A stretch of 64,000 bases of DNA from positions 186,001 to 250,000 of the forward strand of contig NZ_QOHK01000004.1 of the NCBI RefSeq assembly GCF_003319175.1, read 5' to 3'. Shown here one piece after another: positions 53,483 to 62,351 of this stretch. A program made the position numbers and the translations under genes. How positions within the stretch are numbered: position 1 is the stretch's first letter; the number at the start of each line of letters is the position of its first letter. Source of the stretch: Blastococcus sp. TF02-8 (GTDB lineage Bacteria > Actinomycetota > Actinomycetes > Mycobacteriales > Geodermatophilaceae). Below the pieces are notes generated by a model. It saw only the letters and a program-made list of their open reading frames with translations. It had not been told where the DNA came from and made no database searches.

Positions 53483-55042
53483 TCAGATCCGAGCATTGAG
53501 GATTCGCGCCGCCGTATCGATAGGCCTCGCGAGGCACGCCGGGAATACGCGCTTGACGGCTTCCCAGTCGTTAGCGTCTGGCCCGAAACGCGAATACCTG
53601 ACTCCCATCACGAAGACTACGGCTCCGAGCGCCGCTGCGATCGGAGCCGCGATCCAGACCTCAATACTTAGAAGCAACGGGACTGTCGTGGCGACCAAGG
53701 CGGCCAGTAGCCCAACGAGCCAGCTCCCCATAGGCGTCATCACCTCCCTCACCGCCTGCCCTCCCAGCCGAGCCTCGCCGACAACTAGCAAGCACAGGAA
53801 AGTAACCTGCCCCCCCACATTTGCGACCAACGCCCCCTCAAGCCCGAGCGGCGGTATAAGGCTGAGTGCCAACACGACGTCCACGATCAGCGCCGCCACT
53901 GTCAGCCACAACCCACGCGCCGCCTGTCGGCGCGCGGACACAAAGATCAGGATCGGATTGCACACAGACTGCAAGCACGAGCTGGCCGCTAGGACGAAGA
54001 AGGACCACCTCGCTCCTTCATATGCGTAGCCGTAGAGCAACGGAAGCGCGACTACGAGCAGTGGGGTTGCGACCGCCAGTAGTGCTCCCCCTAGAAATGC
54101 GGCGGCTCTTACCGCTCGATCTCTGCCCGCAATCGCCCTGTGCGGGTGCGCAGAAATCAACCCGGCTGCGGCGGGAGCTAAAGGTCCCATCAAAGCGTCC
54201 ACCGGCGCCGTGATTTGAGCTGCCACCCCGAAGGCGAGGGCGAAGAGACCGACGGCCGCGGCATCGCCGAACCACCCTAGAACCACGATCTCGCTACGAC
54301 TGAACACCAGCAGGTGAACTAGTCCGCCGATCATCGTAAGCAATCCGAAGCGCCAGAATCCCGGCGGGAACCCCCGCGGCAAGGCGAGCCGAAGAGAGGC
54401 GCGTCGCCCGAGGGCGGTGACTGCCAGAAGGTTGAGCGGCAACAAGATTGACCCGGCAAGCAGGCGGACTGCCCATACCCACGTGGGTCCCTCGCTCGTC
54501 AACGCGGCGCCCAGGACGGCGGTTTGCACAAGAAGATTCGATAGAATAGCGAGTTTCGCCCCGCTCGCGGTTCTGTTCTCGATGAAGATCAAGAGCCCTG
54601 CCGACCCAAAGGCCGCTGGGAGTGTCACTCCCGCAACGAGGATCGCCGCTATAACCCAGTCCCCGTCCGCGAGCACGATGACCGTAGCGACCATGATTGG
54701 AAGCTGCACCAACATCCTAAACCCGGCGGCTTTCCGAAGGATTCGGAAAGAAGCGTCCCTCTCCCCCTTGACCGCCGCCTCCGCCCCCCATTGAAGGGCC
54801 GCGTCGCTAACCCCGGCATTGGACACGTGCGTCGCGATAGTTAGGGCAAGTGTGAGGAATGCAAGGCCGCCGTAGTCCACCGGACCCAGGACGCGAGCGA
54901 CCACTGCATTTACTGCAAAGGCCAGAGGCGCAGCCAGGACCGTGTGCAGCAGGGTCCATACCGAACCCCTTAGCGCACGATGCTGCAGCTCCCCTGCGCC
55001 GATCGTCTCGGCATTTTCGGCCTTCGCGGTACCGGGGTCCAC
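53483..55042 (-). CDS. Polysaccharide flippase (Wzx, MATE-fold), copy 2
   Basis: A 519-aa membrane protein with about 14 helices: ALRGSVWTLLHTVLAAPLAF then NAVVARVLGPVDYGGLAFLT is the classic Wzx/RfbX opening (x-R-x-LGPxxYG). Helices continue to IAAALGAVVFVMGVRY. It would move lipid-linked repeats across the membrane. GTG 55042 gives a 27-residue tail before TM1. Base composition is visibly less GC-rich than the flanking genes, with more AGA/ATA-type codons, which may mark transfer. It is convergent with the GT2-GT4 gene. Confidence 0.9.
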   Translation of the reverse strand: MDPGTAKAENAETIGAGELQHRALRGSVWTLLHTVLAAPLAFAVNAVVARVLGPVDYGGLAFLTLALTIATHVSNAGVSDAALQWGAEAAVKGERDASFRILRKAAGFRMLVQLPIMVATVIVLADGDWVIAAILVAGVTLPAAFGSAGLLIFIENRTASGAKLAILSNLLVQTAVLGAALTSEGPTWVWAVRLLAGSILLPLNLLAVTALGRRASLRLALPRGFPPGFWRFGLLTMIGGLVHLLVFSRSEIVVLGWFGDAAAVGLFALAFGVAAQITAPVDALMGPLAPAAAGLISAHPHRAIAGRDRAVRAAAFLGGALLAVATPLLVVALPLLYGYAYEGARWSFFVLAASSCLQSVCNPILIFVSARRQAARGLWLTVAALIVDVVLALSLIPPLGLEGALVANVGGQVTFLCLLVVGEARLGGQAVREVMTPMGSWLVGLLAALVATTVPLLLSIEVWIAAPIAAALGAVVFVMGVRYSRFGPDANDWEAVKRVFPACLARPIDTAARILNARI

Positions 55043-55246
55043 CCCGCCAACCTACGCGACCGAGCACGCGACGCCTGACCTGCCTCAGGACCACGCTCGC
55101 TGCTCACACGAGCGCTCGGTCGTCAGGCCTAGCCCGATCGCGACTGCTTCCTGGACGCACGTACGCCACGCCGGCCTTGATGCCTCACCGCGGGGCCAGC
55201 AAGACGCTTTCCTCACGCACCCGGCGACACGCCCGACCGAATGCAT

Positions 55247-55252
55247 TAGCCT
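55247..55252 (+). promoter_or_regulatory. Putative -10 box for a leaderless transcript
   Basis: TAGCCT lies 6 nt before the GTG start at 55259. No Shine-Dalgarno sequence is present. Confidence 0.4.
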
Positions 55253-55258
55253 GCTGGC

Positions 55259-56281
55259 GTGCTGGGCGAACCGGGTGCGCTAAGCGTGGTCATGACGACT
55301 TATCAGGCTGGTCGCTACTTGGACGAACAGATCATGTCCATTTTCGACCAGACGCGCCCGCCTTACGAGATCGTCATCAGTGACGACGGCTCTACGGACG
55401 GGACATGGCGAGCACTAGAACGCCTAGCCCTGGAGTCTCCGGTGGCGATGCGTTTATTGCGCAACAAGCGCAACATGGGACTGCGCCTCAACGTCGAGCA
55501 GGCTTTGTCGGCGAGCACCGGCGACATCATCGTCTTGGCGGATCAAGACGACATCTGGGCACCCACCAAGCTAGAAGCCATCGCCGCTTCCTTCGAGGAC
55601 CCGCGAGTGGACGCCTGGTTCTCTGACGCGGAGCTCATTGACGGTGAGGGCAGGCCGTTGGGACGGCGAGCGTGGGAGGCCACAGCATTCAATTCGTCCG
55701 ATCAAGAAGCGCTTGCCAAGGGTGGAGGCCTGCGGCGCTTGTTGTACGGCTGGACCGTGACCGGCGCGACCATGGCTTTTCGCTCACACCTGCTAGATGT
55801 AGCCCTACCCCTGCCCGACTCGCTTGATGGCGCAGAACCTTTGTACCTGCACGATGGCTGGATCGCAGTCCTCGCCCACCTGGATGGCGCGATAGCCGTG
55901 AATCCCTCGAAACTCGTGAAATACCGACAGCACCCCACACAGGTGACTGGCATGTCTATGGTTGAAACCGCCCCCCCGGGCAGGGCTACTAGCCGGGAGC
56001 GCCAGGCTGAACTTGCACGCGAGATGCGTCGGGTCAGGCTTGTGACCCGACGCGTCCGAGCACACCCTGAGCGCGCATGGGATGCACGAAAGTTGCAGGA
56101 ATTATTCGCGCTCGAAGGCTTCCTGGAGACCCGCTCGTCGATTGCCGCCGGCGAGAGAGCAGTCGGGAAAGTGCTAGCTGAGCTCTCCCGAGGCAACTAC
56201 CACCGGTATGGGCGGGGTCTGCGCACGGCGTTATGGGATGCCCTGCCCCCACGACTCAGGTCCCTGGCGAGGAACGATTGA
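55259..56281 (+). CDS. Glycosyltransferase family 2
   Basis: A 340-aa GT-A enzyme. LSVVMTTYQAGRYLDEQIMS, IVISDDGSTDGTWRALERLA, NMGLRLNVEQALSASTGDII and VLADQDDIWAPTKLEAI (D-x-D-like metal site) form the donor half; LYGWTVTGATMAFRSHLLDV and HDGWIAVLAHLDGAIAV the acceptor half. This is the subgroup typified by rhamnosyltransferases of Streptococcus. The start GTG 55259 lies 6 nt after TAGCCT. It belongs to the lower-GC patch at 53.5-57.4 kb. Confidence 0.9.
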   Translation: MLGEPGALSVVMTTYQAGRYLDEQIMSIFDQTRPPYEIVISDDGSTDGTWRALERLALESPVAMRLLRNKRNMGLRLNVEQALSASTGDIIVLADQDDIWAPTKLEAIAASFEDPRVDAWFSDAELIDGEGRPLGRRAWEATAFNSSDQEALAKGGGLRRLLYGWTVTGATMAFRSHLLDVALPLPDSLDGAEPLYLHDGWIAVLAHLDGAIAVNPSKLVKYRQHPTQVTGMSMVETAPPGRATSRERQAELAREMRRVRLVTRRVRAHPERAWDARKLQELFALEGFLETRSSIAAGERAVGKVLAELSRGNYHRYGRGLRTALWDALPPRLRSLARND

Positions 56282-56375
56282 CAAGCGCCGCTACGGCACT
56301 ACTTTAGATTTTCCCGCGGGCGAGAGCCGCACACCCGATCATAGTTGTTCGAGAGAGCTTAGGTTGTTACCCTAA

Positions 56376-57398
56376 ATGACTATCAGGCCACTTGTGAGTG
56401 TAATCATTCCGCTCCACGAGGGCGCGGCTTTCATCGAGGACACGTTGACCAGCCTGGCCGAGCAGACTGTCGACGATCTCGAAGTGATCGTTGTCGACGA
56501 CGGGTCCACGGATGCGGGTCCTGAACTCGTCGTTGAACACCCCGTCGGCGCGAAGCTAATTCGACAGGACCGGACTGGTGTAGCAATAGCTCGGAATCGC
56601 GGCTCCTACCATGCCTCGGGGACCTGGTTGGCATTCTTAGACCAGGATGACTTGTGGCACCGATCCCGCGTCGAGGGCCTCGTTGCCACGCTTCGCGCGT
56701 CAAGTCAAGGATTCGTCTTTACGAATACAACCAGCTTCGCCGCCACTGAAGACCGCGAGACGATCATGCGGGCCGGACCGTATGTCGAGAAGATGATCGA
56801 CATATGGGTGAACCGGGGCGAGGAGCTGACCGCCCTTTGCAGGGGGCCCGTCCCATCTGTGACCAAGCCTCTGGCCGAGAAACTCTATCGTCTTGAGGAC
56901 GTCATGTCCGGGACCTTGGTCACCACGACTTCTTTTCTCGTGCGATCCGACCATATGCGACTGGTGGGGGGCTGGAGTCCGCACGCCAGATCCATCGACG
57001 ACTGGTGGCTGATGGCAAGCGCGGCCTATGTGGAGCCAATACTTGGCATCGACCAGCCTACCCATCTCTACCGCATACACGCAGGGGCGACCTCGAGGAG
57101 CACGAAGTTCTGGTACGCCTACTCGTCCTCCCTCGTCGCAATGAGGTTCGGAGACAATTACGTCAGCCGACCCGCAGCGTTGAGAACACCTCTGAACAAC
57201 GATGTCGCCGAACATCTCTTTGACCAGATGCTGCGATCGGGCGAACTGGCCGGCGACTCGCCCGCAGCCCACTACGCCCGACACATGGCGAGCGTCCTGT
57301 GGCCGGAGCGGCGGATTGGCCGTGACATGTTGAAGGCGAGCCTCCGCAGGAGGCTCCCTCGCCTGAGCCGCGCATGGAGCGCACACCGCGACAGGTGA
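56376..57398 (+). CDS. Glycosyltransferase family 2
   Basis: A 340-aa GT2: PLVSVIIPLHEGAAFIEDTL, DLEVIVVDDGSTDAGPELV, GVAIARNRGSYHASGTWLAF and LDQDDLWHRSRVEGLVATLR in standard order, then WSPHARSIDDWWLMASAAYV where the catalytic Asp usually lies. ATG 56376 has no Shine-Dalgarno sequence; TAGGTT and TACCCT just upstream could be -10 elements giving a very short leader. The 94-bp gap before it is A+T-rich for this genome. Acceptor unknown. Confidence 0.88.
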   Translation: MTIRPLVSVIIPLHEGAAFIEDTLTSLAEQTVDDLEVIVVDDGSTDAGPELVVEHPVGAKLIRQDRTGVAIARNRGSYHASGTWLAFLDQDDLWHRSRVEGLVATLRASSQGFVFTNTTSFAATEDRETIMRAGPYVEKMIDIWVNRGEELTALCRGPVPSVTKPLAEKLYRLEDVMSGTLVTTTSFLVRSDHMRLVGGWSPHARSIDDWWLMASAAYVEPILGIDQPTHLYRIHAGATSRSTKFWYAYSSSLVAMRFGDNYVSRPAALRTPLNNDVAEHLFDQMLRSGELAGDSPAAHYARHMASVLWPERRIGRDMLKASLRRRLPRLSRAWSAHRDR

Positions 57399-57503
57399 CC
57401 ACTCGACTTGTTGGCGGTGACTCTGCGCGCGACATGCCGGATGGGTCAGGCGTTGAGCTGTCTCGCCCCGGCAAGCTCTACCGCCCGTACGAGAGACGGC
57501 TGA

Positions 57504-58562
57504 TCAACCTGCGGGCCTGCGCCGCGCCGCAGTCGTCCGATAGAGACGCTCGTAAGAGTCAAGGACGGACTGTAGTTCGAACTGCCTGCTTCGTTCCACG
57601 CCCTGATGCGAAAGGCGCTCGCGCTCCCCGGGGTCGTTGAGGAGGCCCAATAGCGCGCTGCCGAGCTGAGAGTCCTCCGCCAAGACGCCGCACGTTCCGT
57701 CTTGGAGCACGTAGCGCGAGCCCGGGTTCGGCGTCGCGACGACAGGCGTGCCGGCTGCGAGCGCTTCCGCGTAGGGGATGCCGAAGCCTTCGTACAGGCT
57801 GGGAAGGCAGAAGACCCAGGCCTTCCGGTACAGGTCGACCAGGGTCTCGTCGTCGACCCGCCCCCACTGCACGACGCCGGAAGCAGGCGGAGCGTCCGTT
57901 GAGACCATCCAGAGTTCAGCGTCGGGGATCGCCGGCCGGACGACGTCGGAGAACGCCTCCATGAGGAGCCGACCGCGCTTCCGTTGCAGGTAGGTGCCGA
58001 CGAACAAGATGGTGGGGCGCTCCGCCAGCGGACCGGCGCCGGGCGAGAATCGTCGTCCGTCCACGCCGTTCGGGATGACCGTTTTCACCCACGGCATCCA
58101 GCGCCGGGTGTCGGGACTGACAACGACCGTGCGGTCCGCGACGATCGTGGCGAGCTCCTCGCCGAGTCCGAGCGCAACCATTCGCAGCTTCTCCTTGGCC
58201 CCTTTGATCCGCCGCGCCTCCTCGAAGCAGCTGCCGTGCATGGTGCGCACGTGTGCGGGCACCCTCCGCCTCCACAGCCAGTAGTCGTCGCCGTGGGCGT
58301 GCAGCACGTCGAATCCGGAGAGATCCACCCGCCGCAGAGCTGTCGCGAAGCGGAACGTGCGCAGCGCCCCCGCCAGCGGAATCTGCACCGTCGTGTATCG
58401 GGCGCCGTCGCTGGGTCCACAGCCGCTGAAGACAGTGACGTCATGCCCTCGCTCGACCAGCCCATTGGCGAGTGCGTGCACCTGGTGGCCAACGCCGATC
58501 TTGCTCCCGCTGGGTAGGTAGTACGAGATCATGGCGATCTTGAGGGGCCGGGTCTCGCTCAC
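57504..58562 (-). CDS. Glycosyltransferase family 4
   Basis: A 352-aa GT4. IAMISYYLPSGSKIGVGHQV and FDVLHAHGDDYWLW belong to the acceptor half; KTVIPNGVDGRRFSPGAGPL, ILFVGTYLQRKRGRLLMEAF and SLYEGFGIPYAEALAAGTPV to the donor half. GTG 58562 overlaps the stop of the WbsX-like gene (GTGA). It is the last gene of a two-gene minus-strand operon, convergent with the GT2 gene about 105 bp away. Confidence 0.9.
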   Translation of the reverse strand: MSETRPLKIAMISYYLPSGSKIGVGHQVHALANGLVERGHDVTVFSGCGPSDGARYTTVQIPLAGALRTFRFATALRRVDLSGFDVLHAHGDDYWLWRRRVPAHVRTMHGSCFEEARRIKGAKEKLRMVALGLGEELATIVADRTVVVSPDTRRWMPWVKTVIPNGVDGRRFSPGAGPLAERPTILFVGTYLQRKRGRLLMEAFSDVVRPAIPDAELWMVSTDAPPASGVVQWGRVDDETLVDLYRKAWVFCLPSLYEGFGIPYAEALAAGTPVVATPNPGSRYVLQDGTCGVLAEDSQLGSALLGLLNDPGERERLSHQGVERSRQFELQSVLDSYERLYRTTAARRRPAG

Positions 58563-59680
58563 GGGAGGCCCCTCGTCGCCCGAGCCAGGGCTTCCAGGTA
58601 GGCGTGGCCATCCGTGCGGTCGGGTTCCAGGTAGTTGCCCTCGGCCCACTCGTTCCAGGACTTCACGAAGAGCAGCCGCTCCTCGTGCGGCCGGTCTTGC
58701 AACTGCTCGACGGCTGCACGGACGTGTTGCTCGAACAGCGCGGGCTTCGAACCGGACACCACCAGCCCTCGCCGCCCGGATCGCGGGGTGTTGTCCCAAT
58801 TGGGGTACACGCAGGGGAACAGGTTTTCCCGCCGGAGTGAAGCAGGCAGCGAGTGCGGCTGACGGGCATACGGGTAGCGCTCGGGCATGCGGAGCAACTT
58901 CCGGCCCAGCCGCATGCGGAGCACCGTTGCGGGCGTCACCTCGGCGGGCAGGCGGATGTAGACACCTGCATCGAAGCCCGCAGCCCGGACGTCGGTGAAC
59001 TTCGGACCGCGCCCGAGCAGATCGCTGACCTCGGCGACGAGGTACAGACCCGGCAGGCCTGCCTTCTGCGCCATCGACTGCCATCGATCGACCCACGCGC
59101 GGGGATCGGGCAGCTGCTCGGGGCGGAAGACGTAGAAGAGCGGACGCCCGTAGACCGTGAAGTACCGCTTGTCGGTCAGGGCGGGAAGGATGTGCTCGAA
59201 ATGCGCTCTGTCGTCCTCCGGGCCGGGGTACGTCTGCTCGACGAGGACGCGATGGTCGGCCCCGTGCCAGATGCCGGTCCACGTCTGGTTGGCCCACCCG
59301 AGACAGAACGAGTGGTTCGGCTCACCGCTGGACAGAACCTCTTCGAACGGCCGCTCTAGGATGCGCTTGCCCGCTCCGAACCAGTAGTGCCAGTAGACGA
59401 ATGCCTCGACGCCGTACCGCGATGCCAGGTCGGCCTGAGCTTGACGGGTCTCGGGGACTCGCAGGTCGTAGAACCCGAGGTCTCCGGGAATGTGCGGCTG
59501 GACATGCCCCGGAAAGAGTGGACGCGCCTTTGCCGTGTTGGTCCACTCGCTGAATCCGGGACCCCACCAGGCGTCGTTCTCCGGGATCGGATGGAACTGC
59601 GGAAGGTAGAACGCCAACGTCCGAACGCTCGGCTCGGGGTGGACGATGTCCCCCGGCGTCGACTCCCGTGACATACACAC
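58559..59680 (-). CDS. WbsX-like / GH99-like polysaccharide biosynthesis protein
   Basis: A 373-aa protein of the WbsX family, a (beta/alpha)8-like fold related to GH99 endomannosidases and found in O-antigen and capsule loci. LAFYLPQFHPIPENDAWWGP then GFSEWTNTAKARPLFPGH is its signature opening. Further on: YGVEAFVYWHYWFGAGKRIL, FCLGWANQTWTGIWHG, QTYPG, and the C-terminal FVKSWNEWAEGNYLEPDRTD with paired Glu. Its biochemical activity is unsettled (glycosyltransferase or hydrolase). ATG 59680 is used; ATG 59674 is also in frame. Confidence 0.88.
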   Translation of the reverse strand: MCMSRESTPGDIVHPEPSVRTLAFYLPQFHPIPENDAWWGPGFSEWTNTAKARPLFPGHVQPHIPGDLGFYDLRVPETRQAQADLASRYGVEAFVYWHYWFGAGKRILERPFEEVLSSGEPNHSFCLGWANQTWTGIWHGADHRVLVEQTYPGPEDDRAHFEHILPALTDKRYFTVYGRPLFYVFRPEQLPDPRAWVDRWQSMAQKAGLPGLYLVAEVSDLLGRGPKFTDVRAAGFDAGVYIRLPAEVTPATVLRMRLGRKLLRMPERYPYARQPHSLPASLRRENLFPCVYPNWDNTPRSGRRGLVVSGSKPALFEQHVRAAVEQLQDRPHEERLLFVKSWNEWAEGNYLEPDRTDGHAYLEALARATRGLP

Positions 59681-59898
59681 CCCGTGCTCCAGTAGGCCTT
59701 ACGCAGGTCGTTACCCGCTCAGGCAGCGGCGGAAGGCACTCTAGCCATGTCGCGGCGGGCGCTCTCGGGATAGCGAGGCACCCGCCCAGCAGCCAGGGCT
59801 CAGCCGCCCGAGCGCGTATCGACCGTGGTCTGGCCTCGGACCCTCCGGATTCACCTGTCGCTGGCCGAATGGCGTCGAGCGTCCATCCGCGCCACGCG

Positions 59899-60987
59899 TC
59901 AGTTGATATCAGCAGGAATCGACGACAACAGACACGCGAAGTCCCTCGCGCGCGATTCCCAGTCCAGTTCGCCGAGGACAGGAAGTGGCCGCTCGCCGGC
60001 CAGGGCTGCGCGAACGGCAGGGACGAAGTGCTCCGGTTCCGCCACGTGCACCCCTGGACGCCCGGCCAGCAGCTGGAAGCCGCTGGTCGGGGTCGCCACG
60101 ATCGGCCGGCCGGCGGCCAGGTACTCGTAGGACTTGATGGCGTCGAGGCTCAGGGTGAAGGGCGACACCCGGTGCGGGCTCAGCAGCACGTCCAGGCCCA
60201 AGGTCCAGGAAGGCACCTCTCCTGACGGAATCGGCCCGTGCGATCGCACCTTCGGATGCGCGCTCAGGCGTGCGCGGCTCTCCCCGTCCAGGGCGTCCGG
60301 TCCGATGAGGTGCAGCCTGCCCACCGACTCGTCGTGGGCCACGCGCAGCAGCAGATCGACGTCGAGCCGTTCCGGTTGCTGGGTGCCCACGTAACCCACG
60401 TGTGGCCCCGGCCCCTCGAAGCCGTGCGGTGCCGCTGCCTGCCATGCCCGCCCATCGACCCCGTTGTGGATCACCTGCGCGTCGACCCCGTACCGCTCCA
60501 TCCAGCGTCGCCGGAGCTCCGCGCTGCAGACGACCGTCGTGGCCCGGAGAGCCAGGACGTCCTCCGCCCGGACGATCCGCCGGATGATCCGGTCGGGGAA
60601 GTCGTAGCTCCGCCAGTCGTCGGTCACGTCGTACACCACCGGCTGCCCTCTCCGCAGGCAGTGCACGCCCAACGCCGGATCGTTGACCCACAGCACGTCA
60701 GCCGTCGCGAGTGCGCCGTGCCTCAGGCGCCGGCCCAGCTCGGCGAGCCCCCCGACACGCTTCGGCAGCCGGAGGGCAAGGGGGACGGCGCGTACCCCGG
60801 GAAGGGGGGACCGATCGGACCTCGACGTGCCACGGAGCAGCGGCGGCTCGAAGAAGTCCACCTGGGTCACGGCGCCGGACCTCACCAGCTCTGCGGTCAG
60901 GTGCTGGTTCCGCCGCCAGACGTCGTCCCACTCCTCGAGGCTGAGCAAGGCCACCCGTGACAGCTGCGGAACCTGGCCCTCCGGCAC
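59899..60987 (-). CDS. Glycosyltransferase family 4
   Basis: A 362-aa GT4-like enzyme resembling the WcaK/TuaH-type group: SLEEWDDVWRRNQHLTAELV, DVLWVNDPALGVHCLRRGQP and YDVTDDWRSYDFPDRIIRR, then VIHNGVDGRAWQAAAP, HVGYVGTQQPERLDVDLLLR and KSYEYLAAGRPIVATPTSGF. TuaH-like proteins act in teichuronic acid synthesis. GTG 60987 follows GACGGGGGAGCCGGG, a good ribosome-binding site; the frame is open to 61134 but overlaps the divergent promoter region. The 218 bp downstream (59681-59898) hold nothing I can support. Confidence 0.87.
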   Translation of the reverse strand: MPEGQVPQLSRVALLSLEEWDDVWRRNQHLTAELVRSGAVTQVDFFEPPLLRGTSRSDRSPLPGVRAVPLALRLPKRVGGLAELGRRLRHGALATADVLWVNDPALGVHCLRRGQPVVYDVTDDWRSYDFPDRIIRRIVRAEDVLALRATTVVCSAELRRRWMERYGVDAQVIHNGVDGRAWQAAAPHGFEGPGPHVGYVGTQQPERLDVDLLLRVAHDESVGRLHLIGPDALDGESRARLSAHPKVRSHGPIPSGEVPSWTLGLDVLLSPHRVSPFTLSLDAIKSYEYLAAGRPIVATPTSGFQLLAGRPGVHVAEPEHFVPAVRAALAGERPLPVLGELDWESRARDFACLLSSIPADIN

Positions 60988-61038
60988 CCCGGCTCCCCCG
61001 TCCTGCTCGTGCGACGACCGGGCGACCCGGACCGCGGA

Positions 61039-61044
61039 ACTATA
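61039..61044 (+). promoter_or_regulatory. Putative -10 box (TATAGT) of the divergent GT4 gene
   Basis: TATAGT stands out in this GC-rich gap, 26 nt before GTG 61071, with GAGGAGG at 61060-61067 as the ribosome-binding site. No clear -35. Confidence 0.5.
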
Positions 61045-61070
61045 GTGACGCCTGTTGCTGAGGAGGCGGT

Positions 61071-62351
61071 GTGCGGGTCCTGCGCGTCTACCACGCCGGT
61101 CGCGACCGGGCCCATCGCGCACGAGAGCGGGCACTCTCCGCTCTCGGCGTCGACGTCACGCTCGTGGTTCCGTCGAGCTGGCCGGACGGCGGCGCGGAAG
61201 CCGAGCTGTCCGATGAGCCTTTTCCGATCGTGGAGCTCGAGGTGCGCCGCGCGGGTGACGTCAATCGGCACACCTACGCGAGCGCAGCCGGGCTCTCGGA
61301 CCTGATCGCTCGACTCCAGCCAGATCTGCTCGACATCCACGAGGAGCCGGTGAGCCTCGCGGCGCGGCAATGGCTCCGAGCCGCTCCCCCGGACCTACCG
61401 GTGGCGATGTACACCGCGCAGAACGTCGACAAGCGCTTTCCGCCACCCTTCGCGCAGTACGAGACTGCGGCGTACCGGCGGGCGGGCGGGCTGTACCCCT
61501 GTTCGCACCAGGCGGCGTCCGTTGCCCGCGGTAAGGGGTTCGGTGGTCGTATCGCGGTCCTGCCACTGGGCGTGGACGAGGTCTACACGGCCGGCGAGCA
61601 GACGAGCGAGGACCCGGAGATCCGGTTGGGTCTCATCGGCCGTCTCGTTCCCGAGAAGGGCGTCCGTGACGCGATTCGTGTCCTGGCCGACCTCGTGACG
61701 TGGCGTCCGAGCCGCCTGATCATCGTCGGGGACGGGCCAGAGGTCGGTGCCGCCCGGGCCCTGGCCGAAGAGCTCGGCGTCGCCGAGGCAGTGGAGTTCC
61801 ATCCCTGGCAGCCCCTGGACTCATTGGCACGCCTCTATCGCGGTCTGCACGTCGTCCTGGTGCCGAGCAGGACGACGGAGACCTGGGTCGAGCAGTTCGG
61901 GCGCATCATCATCGAAGCTCAGGCCTCGGGCGCGGTGGTCGCCGGATATGCCTCCGGCGCCATTCCGGGCGTCGGCGGCGAGGCGGCCGTGCTGGTCTCC
62001 GAGGGGGACGTCGTCGAGCTGACCCACGCCATTCGCAGGATCCTGCAGGATCAGGAGGCTTACGCCTCCCGGCGCGACACGGGCCTCGCCCAGGCGAGCC
62101 GGGCCACGTGGCCGGAGGTCGCAAGGCGCCAACTCCAGCTCTACGAAGAGGTGCTCTCGCGGCCCAGGCGCATGCCTCTGCCCCGCCGCGACACCGACCG
62201 CCGCCGCGCGGCCGTCCGGCAGTTCGGGCCGACGGCACCGCTAGCCGGTGGCGACAGGCCGTTCGCGCTACCGGTGCTGCGCAAGGACGCAGCGTGGACA
62301 AGGGCGGCCGGTCACGTCATCGACACGGCCATGCGCGTCACTGGGCGTTAG
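61071..62351 (+). CDS. Glycosyltransferase family 4
   Basis: A 426-aa GT4. MRVLRVYHAGRDRAHRARER and LQPDLLDIHEEPVSLAARQW lie in the acceptor half; VLPLGVDEVYTAGEQTSED, LGLIGRLVPEKGVRDAIRVL and WVEQFGRIIIEAQASGAVVA in the donor half, where E-x7-E-like residues are in EQFGRIIIEAQ. The C-terminal 60 residues are extra and basic. GTG 61071 has a strong GAGGAGG site. The 3' end overlaps the convergent GT4 by 14 nt. Confidence 0.9.
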   Translation: MRVLRVYHAGRDRAHRARERALSALGVDVTLVVPSSWPDGGAEAELSDEPFPIVELEVRRAGDVNRHTYASAAGLSDLIARLQPDLLDIHEEPVSLAARQWLRAAPPDLPVAMYTAQNVDKRFPPPFAQYETAAYRRAGGLYPCSHQAASVARGKGFGGRIAVLPLGVDEVYTAGEQTSEDPEIRLGLIGRLVPEKGVRDAIRVLADLVTWRPSRLIIVGDGPEVGAARALAEELGVAEAVEFHPWQPLDSLARLYRGLHVVLVPSRTTETWVEQFGRIIIEAQASGAVVAGYASGAIPGVGGEAAVLVSEGDVVELTHAIRRILQDQEAYASRRDTGLAQASRATWPEVARRQLQLYEEVLSRPRRMPLPRRDTDRRRAAVRQFGPTAPLAGGDRPFALPVLRKDAAWTRAAGHVIDTAMRVTGR

